NCBI GenBank assembly: GCA_023435435.1
Contig: JAEYRW010000138.1
Span: 1 to 18,790 of the forward strand
Direction of reading: 5' to 3'
Length of the DNA: 18,790 bases
DNA from: Bacillota bacterium
GTDB lineage: Bacteria; Bacillota; Clostridia; Christensenellales; Aristaeellaceae
Shown here one piece after another: positions 15,323-18,790 of the stretch. The translations under genes and the position numbers were made by a program. Numbering within the stretch: position 1 is the first letter of the stretch; every line of letters starts with the position of its first letter. The notes beneath the pieces were generated by a model. It searched no databases. It worked only from the letters and a program-made list of their open reading frames with translations, and was not told the DNA's origin.

Positions 15323-16221
15323 TTCTGAACCACCCTTTCCTTTTTGAGTCCGATCAGCGCCATTCCGGCAACGATCAACAGCCCGCCCGCCCATTGCGCC
15401 GGCCCGGTGCGTTCCCCCAGAAGGAGCGCGGACAGCAGCATGGACGTCAGGGGCATCATGCCGGAAAACGCCGCCGCCGCAAGCGCGCCGCTGCGCCGGA
15501 TGCCCGCAAACCAGCAGAGAAACGCGAGCGCCGTCACAAACGCGCCGTACCAGAAGAGCGCCAGCCACTCTCTGAGCCCAACCGCCGCCAGCCGCAAAAT
15601 AGGCCCCTCGGCAAGCGCGGGGAAGAGACACAGCAGAAAAGCCGTGGCGCTCACCAGCGTCGTCTGGACGAGAGGGTCGAAGGGCGCGCCGTCTTCCTTC
15701 GCCGAGACGCGCGAGAGAATGTTGAACGCCGATTCGCTCGCCGCCGCGCCCAGCACCAGCAGGTTTCCCGCCAGATGCCCGGCGGGTAGGGAAATCCGCC
15801 CACCCAGCCCCTGCACCAGCAGCACGCCCAAAACGGTGGAGAAAATTCCGGCGCGGATTTTACCGTCCGCCGACTCCCGCAAGACCGCCCATGCGAGAAC
15901 TGCCGTAAGCGCGGGCGTTGCCCCGGTCAGGATTCCCGCCTCGGCGGCGCTGGTGCGGGAGACGCCGCCGATGAGAAGCGCCCGGAACAGGAACACGCCG
16001 AAAAAAGCCTGCAGAACGGTGGCAATCCGGGCGCGGCGCGACAATCCGCCAAGGCCCGCCCCGAGCCTTTTCGCGCAGGGAGGAAGCAGCACGAGGAGCG
16101 CGAAAAAGAGGCTTGCCGCGGCGATGGTGAAGGGCCCGAGCCGACCCGCCACATACTTTGCCGCCACCACGCCCGTACCCGCCAGCGCAAAGGCACCGGA
16201 TAAAAAGAGTTTTCCCGCCAT
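15319..16221 (-). CDS. EamA/DMT-family transporter (probable exporter)
   Basis: This 300-aa membrane protein has ten predicted helices in two EamA repeats (about 1-135 and 145-290). The repeats show typical ends such as GATPALTAVLAWAVLRES and MMPLTSMLLSALLLGERTG. The family exports amino acids, amines or other small metabolites. The ATG at 16221 is preceded by GGAAGGGGGCG. It is transcribed away from the MocR-type regulator, and such divergent pairs usually mean the regulator controls the transporter. It is translationally coupled to the B3/B4 gene, suggesting a shared amino-acid substrate. Confidence 0.9.
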   Translation of the reverse strand: MAGKLFLSGAFALAGTGVVAAKYVAGRLGPFTIAAASLFFALLVLLPPCAKRLGAGLGGLSRRARIATVLQAFFGVFLFRALLIGGVSRTSAAEAGILTGATPALTAVLAWAVLRESADGKIRAGIFSTVLGVLLVQGLGGRISLPAGHLAGNLLVLGAAASESAFNILSRVSAKEDGAPFDPLVQTTLVSATAFLLCLFPALAEGPILRLAAVGLREWLALFWYGAFVTALAFLCWFAGIRRSGALAAAAFSGMMPLTSMLLSALLLGERTGPAQWAGGLLIVAGMALIGLKKERVVQK

Positions 16222-16240
16222 CTTGCGCCCCCTTCCGCCG

Positions 16241-16277
16241 ATGGTATAATGATACCGGGGAATCTGGTTTATGAAAA
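16241..16277. promoter_or_regulatory. Overlapping divergent promoters of the EamA and MocR genes
   Basis: On the plus strand an extended -10 TGGTATAAT (16242-16250) faces right; its -35 is poor (TTGCGC at 16223). On the minus strand TTTTCA (16277-16272), 17 bases, TATCAT (16254-16249) faces left. The two -10 boxes share bases 16249-16250 inside an inverted repeat GGTAT-AATG-ATACC (16243-16256). Similar blocks TGGTTTAT (16265-16272) and CGGTTAT (16282-16288) follow and may be MocR direct-repeat sites. Confidence 0.6.
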
Positions 16278-16320
16278 GGGCCGGTTATCGACAAAAAAGA
16301 ACATACCAGTTGGAGGAAGC

Positions 16321-17724
16321 ATGCGCGCGATCGATCTTTCATCCGGGCGGGAGGGGCCCGTCAGGCGGCGAATTTACGAGGAAATCCGGGAACGCATTCT
16401 GGCCGGGGAGCTGTGCGCGGGGGAGGCGCTTCCCTCGACGCGGGCGCTGGCGCGGGAGCTGGGCGTCTCCCGGAGCACCGTCGTGGAGGCGTACGACATG
16501 CTTTCTGCCGAGGGGTTTCTGGTGAACAGGCAGGGCGCGCCCACCCGCGTGGCGGCGGGCGTGGCCATGGAGCGGCCCGCGCCGCCCGCCGTTCCCGCGC
16601 GGGCCGAAAAACCGCCTGTTCGGGCGGATTTCCGCACAGGGCGGCCCGATCTGGAGCGGTTTCCGCTTCAGGCGTGGCGCAAGTGCCTGATGAGGGGCGC
16701 GGCAGATCTTCCCCTGCGGCAGTACGGGTACGCCGACTGCGCGGGACTCCCCGCGCTGCGCCGGGAAATTTCCGAGTGGCTGATGCGCGGACGGGGGTTT
16801 GCCGCGAATCCCGACGATATTTTCGTGACGGCCGGCGCGACCCACGCCCTCAGTCTGCTGGCGGACATCCTCGGCGCGGACGGGCGGAAGGTGCTCATCG
16901 AGGACCCCTGCCACGGCGGAATGCGCAAGGCGCTTCTGCGCGCGGGCCGCGCTGTGGAGCCCGTCCCCGCGGACGACCGGGGCATCGTTACGGACATGCT
17001 GCCGGACAACGCGGCGGTTTCCGCCGTCTACGTCACGCCCTCGCACCAGTTCCCGCTGGGCGGCATCTTGCCTGCCGCCCGGCGGGCGGCGCTCATCCGC
17101 TTTGCCCGGGCGCGCGATTCCTACATCATCGAGGACGATTACGACAGCGAGTTCCGGTACGCGGGCGCGCCCGTAAACCCGCTGTGCGCCATGGATGCCC
17201 AGCGCGTCGTCTACGTGGGCACGTTCAGCAAGACGGTTTTCCCGGCGCTGCGCGTGGGTTTCGCGGTGCTGCCCCGGGCCCTTCAGGCCGCGTGGCGGGC
17301 GCGGCGCATGTACATGGACGTGCAGAACCCGCCGTTCGAGCAGGCGGCGCTGGCCGAATTCCTCGCCGGGCGGGGGCTGGACCGGCACGTCCACAAAATG
17401 CGCGCGCTCTACGGCAAGCGGCGGCAGGCGCTCCTTGCCGCGCTCGCCGAATCTTTCGGGGACGGCTTTGCCGTCTGCGGGGACGCGGCGGGGCTCCACG
17501 CGGCGGTGGATTTTCCGGGCGCGCGGTTCGACGAGGCGTTCGCGCGGCGCTGCGCCGGGGACGGCATTCTCGTGACGCCGCTTGAAACGCACTGCATCGA
17601 AAAAGGGCGGCACGAAAGCGCCCTTGTTTTGGGATACGGTCATCTGGAGGAGGAAGCGATCCGGTCGGGAACGCGGCGCCTCGCCCGGGCGGTCGAGGCG
17701 TGCCGAAAAGCCCCGCTTCCTTGA
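16321..17724 (+). CDS. MocR/PdxR-type regulator (GntR HTH fused to aminotransferase-like domain)
   Basis: This 467-aa protein has a GntR winged helix (about 12-75; PSTRALARELGVSRSTVVEA) joined by a proline-rich linker to a fold-type I aminotransferase-like domain. The PLP-binding parts are visible: VTPSHQFPLGG, IIEDDYDSEFRY, and the Schiff-base lysine K304 in VGTFSKTVFPALRVG. MocR proteins bind PLP or its adducts and control vitamin B6, GABA or transport genes. The ATG at 16321 has GGAGG just before it. An ATG at 16249 in the same frame overlaps the -10 box and cannot be the start. It is divergent from the EamA gene, its likely target. A terminator-like hairpin overlaps its stop. Confidence 0.93.
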   Translation: MRAIDLSSGREGPVRRRIYEEIRERILAGELCAGEALPSTRALARELGVSRSTVVEAYDMLSAEGFLVNRQGAPTRVAAGVAMERPAPPAVPARAEKPPVRADFRTGRPDLERFPLQAWRKCLMRGAADLPLRQYGYADCAGLPALRREISEWLMRGRGFAANPDDIFVTAGATHALSLLADILGADGRKVLIEDPCHGGMRKALLRAGRAVEPVPADDRGIVTDMLPDNAAVSAVYVTPSHQFPLGGILPAARRAALIRFARARDSYIIEDDYDSEFRYAGAPVNPLCAMDAQRVVYVGTFSKTVFPALRVGFAVLPRALQAAWRARRMYMDVQNPPFEQAALAEFLAGRGLDRHVHKMRALYGKRRQALLAALAESFGDGFAVCGDAAGLHAAVDFPGARFDEAFARRCAGDGILVTPLETHCIEKGRHESALVLGYGHLEEEAIRSGTRRLARAVEACRKAPLP

Positions 17725-17739
17725 CAAGCGGGGGATTTT
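17711..17739 (+). terminator. Terminator-like hairpin overlapping the mocR stop
   Basis: CCCCGCTT (17711-17718) pairs with AAGCGGGG (17726-17733) around seven bases, then GA and four T. The TGA stop lies in the loop. The T run is short, so termination may be partial. The same bases carry the -35 box of the next promoter. Confidence 0.55.
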
Positions 17740-17749
17740 CGCGTATACT
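17721..17749 (+). promoter_or_regulatory. Near-consensus sigma-A promoter of the RNA gene
   Basis: TTGACA (17721-17726), 17 bases, TATACT (17744-17749): one mismatch in twelve. It overlaps the mocR stop codon and the 3' arm of the hairpin. Transcription would start near 17756 and no protein gene follows for 360 bases. Confidence 0.85.
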
Positions 17750-17755
17750 GATCCC

Positions 17756-17936
17756 ATCAAACGGTAGGGGTGTGTGTCGTGATCAGGTAATCCTGTCCTT
17801 CGGGTGCGAGGCGCCGGCGCTGCCGGGGTCTTGCGTGCGTCGGCGGGGATTGCGCGCATGCCGGAATCGGGCGGAACAGGCCCGTTTGTCCCGTGTTTTT
17901 GCGTTCCCCCTCGGCGCGGAGGGGGGGCGCTTTTTT
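17756..17936 (+). ncRNA. Structured non-coding RNA candidate, ~180 nt (6S-sized)
   Basis: This stretch has a promoter one base from consensus at its left and a perfect intrinsic terminator at its right, and no credible protein frame. The ends pair: CAAACGG (17758-17764) with CCGTTTG (17882-17888), then CCTGT (17792-17796) with ACAGG (17876-17880), leaving a 27-base unpaired stretch on the 5' side. Inside are hairpins GGTGC-GAG-GCGCC (17803-17815), CCGGC-GCT-GCCGG (17814-17826) and a 7-bp stem 17832-17838 with 17852-17858; the first two overlap and are alternatives. Size, closed ends and an internal bubble recall 6S RNA, but no defining motif is certain. A riboswitch or attenuator for the gene at 18119 is the alternative. 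Confidence 0.6.
17901..17936 (+). terminator. Strong intrinsic terminator of the RNA gene
   Basis: A continuous 12-bp stem (17901-17912 with 17919-17930, two G-U pairs) closes a 6-base loop and is followed directly by six T. Confidence 0.92.
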
Positions 17937-18002
17937 GCGCGCATTTCCACGGGAAAGGCGGTGAGGCGCATGATTTTTGTGCAAAACAAATTCAGCGGCA
18001 AT

Positions 18003-18048
18003 CTCCATGCAGGGCCATCGCGCGGCTGACAGCCGAACCTGCATGGAG
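18003..18048 (+). other. Nested hairpin in the leader of the methyltransferase gene
   Basis: CTCCATGCAGG (18003-18013) pairs perfectly over 11 bp with CCTGCATGGAG (18038-18048) and encloses a second hairpin CGGCT-GAC-AGCCG (18023-18035). The inner GACAGCC (18028-18034) can pair instead with GGCTGTC (18059-18065), and ATGCAGG (18007-18013) with two more CCTGCAT copies at 18078-18084 and 18085-18091. It may regulate the downstream gene or be part of a separate RNA. No promoter is evident between 17937 and 18118, and otherwise that stretch holds nothing I recognise. Confidence 0.6.
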
Positions 18049-18118
18049 CGAAAGACCAGGCTGTCCGCTTGGCGGCCCCTGCATCCTGCATTTTCTAAAA
18101 TGAAGGAGTGGGTGCACC

Positions 18119-18784
18119 GTGAAGCAACCGGAAATGCTCAAGCCATACAAGGAAACCATGACCCTGGCGTACGCGCCCGGCGCCTATGTGACGCGCGAGC
18201 TCATTCTCGCCCGTCCGGCGGCCGTGCGGGCCGTGTACATCCATCCCAAATGCGACGCCCCGGGGGAGACGGAGATGCTTTGCCTGATGCGCGGAATTCC
18301 CATCCGCACGGGAGAGCGGCCCTTCAGCCTCATCAACCGGAAGGAAAACACATACGTGCTGGCGGTATTTGAAAAGTACGAAGCGCGCCTTTCAAGCGGC
18401 GATCCGCACATCGTGCTCGTGGGGGTAGGCGACGAAGGCAACCTCGGCGCAATGCTGCGCACGGCGCTGGCCTGCGGCGTGCGGGACGTGGCCCTCGTCG
18501 GTCCATCCGCCGACCCCTTTCATCCGCGCGCGGTGCGCGCCTCCCGCGGCGCCCTGTTCTGGCTCAACTGCCAGAGATTCGGCAGCTTTGCGGCATACCG
18601 GAGCGCGCACCCAAACCACGCGCTTTATCCGTTCATGCTCGGGCAGGGGTGCGCGCCGGACGCGGCCGCCTGCGCGGGGCGGCGGTTTTCCCTCATCTTC
18701 GGCAACGAATCGACGGGCCTGCCGTCCGCCGTCGCGGACGTCGGCCAGGTGAACACCAATACCCACGCGCCACAGGTGGATTAG
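18119..18784 (+). CDS. SpoU/TrmH-family RNA 2'-O-methyltransferase, cut by TAG in motif 3
   Basis: The frame encodes 221 aa: an N-terminal substrate-binding part, then the SPOUT domain with motif 1 (VGVGDEGNLGAMLRTALACG), motif 2 region (VRASRGALFW) and LIFGNESTGLP at 192-202. Family members run about 30-50 residues longer and continue with an IDSLNLP-like motif that completes the trefoil knot and SAM site. Here the frame reads Q-V-D, TAG, then CTG AAC (L-N), so a stop stands at the expected Ser and the window ends six bases later. The gene is either mutated, misread, or suppressed. The start is GTG at 18119, ten bases after AAGGAG. In Bacillota such a gene often precedes pheS-pheT. Confidence 0.8.
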   Translation: MKQPEMLKPYKETMTLAYAPGAYVTRELILARPAAVRAVYIHPKCDAPGETEMLCLMRGIPIRTGERPFSLINRKENTYVLAVFEKYEARLSSGDPHIVLVGVGDEGNLGAMLRTALACGVRDVALVGPSADPFHPRAVRASRGALFWLNCQRFGSFAAYRSAHPNHALYPFMLGQGCAPDAAACAGRRFSLIFGNESTGLPSAVADVGQVNTNTHAPQVD

Positions 18785-18790
18785 CTGAAC

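Noticed and set aside
16249..16320. N-terminal extension of the MocR protein from the ATG at 16249
   Set aside because: That ATG overlaps the TATAAT box, so it would not be in the transcript, and the ATG at 16321 has a GGAGG site and a family-like start.
17865..17936. T-box riboswitch antiterminator (GGGCGGAAC ... GTCCC)
   Set aside because: The resemblance is real, but the UGGN needed to pair with the tRNA NCCA end reads CGGA. The terminator stem does not compete with the would-be antiterminator strand, and no complete stem I signature was found. A covariance search would settle it.
17977..18372. Plus-strand 131-aa frame overlapping the methyltransferase start
   Set aside because: It crosses the nested hairpin, has no ribosome binding site and overlaps the real gene in another frame.

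Overview
The window looks like chromosome from a high-GC member of the Bacillota (Clostridia-type). The evidence is the strong AGGAGG-like ribosome binding sites, sigma-A type promoters (for example TTGACA-17-TATACT), intrinsic terminators, frequent GTG/TTG starts and the families present. No species is claimed. Most genes lie on the minus strand.

Region 1 (1-8140, minus) is a complete type I-C CRISPR-Cas locus in the order cas3, cas5c, cas8c (with a probable internally translated cas11c), cas7c, cas4, cas1, cas2, then the leader and the first, clipped, CRISPR repeat at the left edge. The genes overlap or nearly abut and probably form one operon driven from a promoter at 8112-8140. Cas3 degrades targets, Cas5c processes crRNA, Cas5c/Cas7c/Cas8c/Cas11c form Cascade, and Cas4-Cas1-Cas2 acquire spacers. 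The array itself lies outside the window.

Region 2 (8141-10290) holds a terminator, a Ser-rich coiled-coil protein of unknown role behind a 17-bp palindrome, and a YcaQ-type winged-helix protein.

Region 3 (10287-14530, minus) is a transport block. An ArsR-type repressor with metal-ligand-like cysteines overlaps a full-length ArsP/DUF318-type permease. Downstream, from its own promoter, come an ABC exporter and two overlapping half-size permeases that look like the two halves of a split DUF318-like transporter.

Region 4 (14556-17724) is a divergent pair. A MocR-type regulator (GntR helix-turn-helix fused to an aminotransferase-like domain) reads rightward. An EamA exporter and a free-standing B3/B4 (PheRS editing-like) protein read leftward and end in a strong terminator. 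The two promoters overlap at their -10 boxes. A MocR-controlled amino-acid or amine export and tRNA-editing module is the simplest reading.

Region 5 (17721-18790) has no protein gene until 18119. A near-consensus promoter overlaps the mocR stop codon and drives a ~180-nt structured RNA that ends in a perfect intrinsic terminator (6S-sized, family not established). An extended nested hairpin follows, then a SpoU/TrmH RNA methyltransferase whose reading frame is broken by a TAG exactly where the conserved Ser of its SLN motif is expected, six bases before the window ends.
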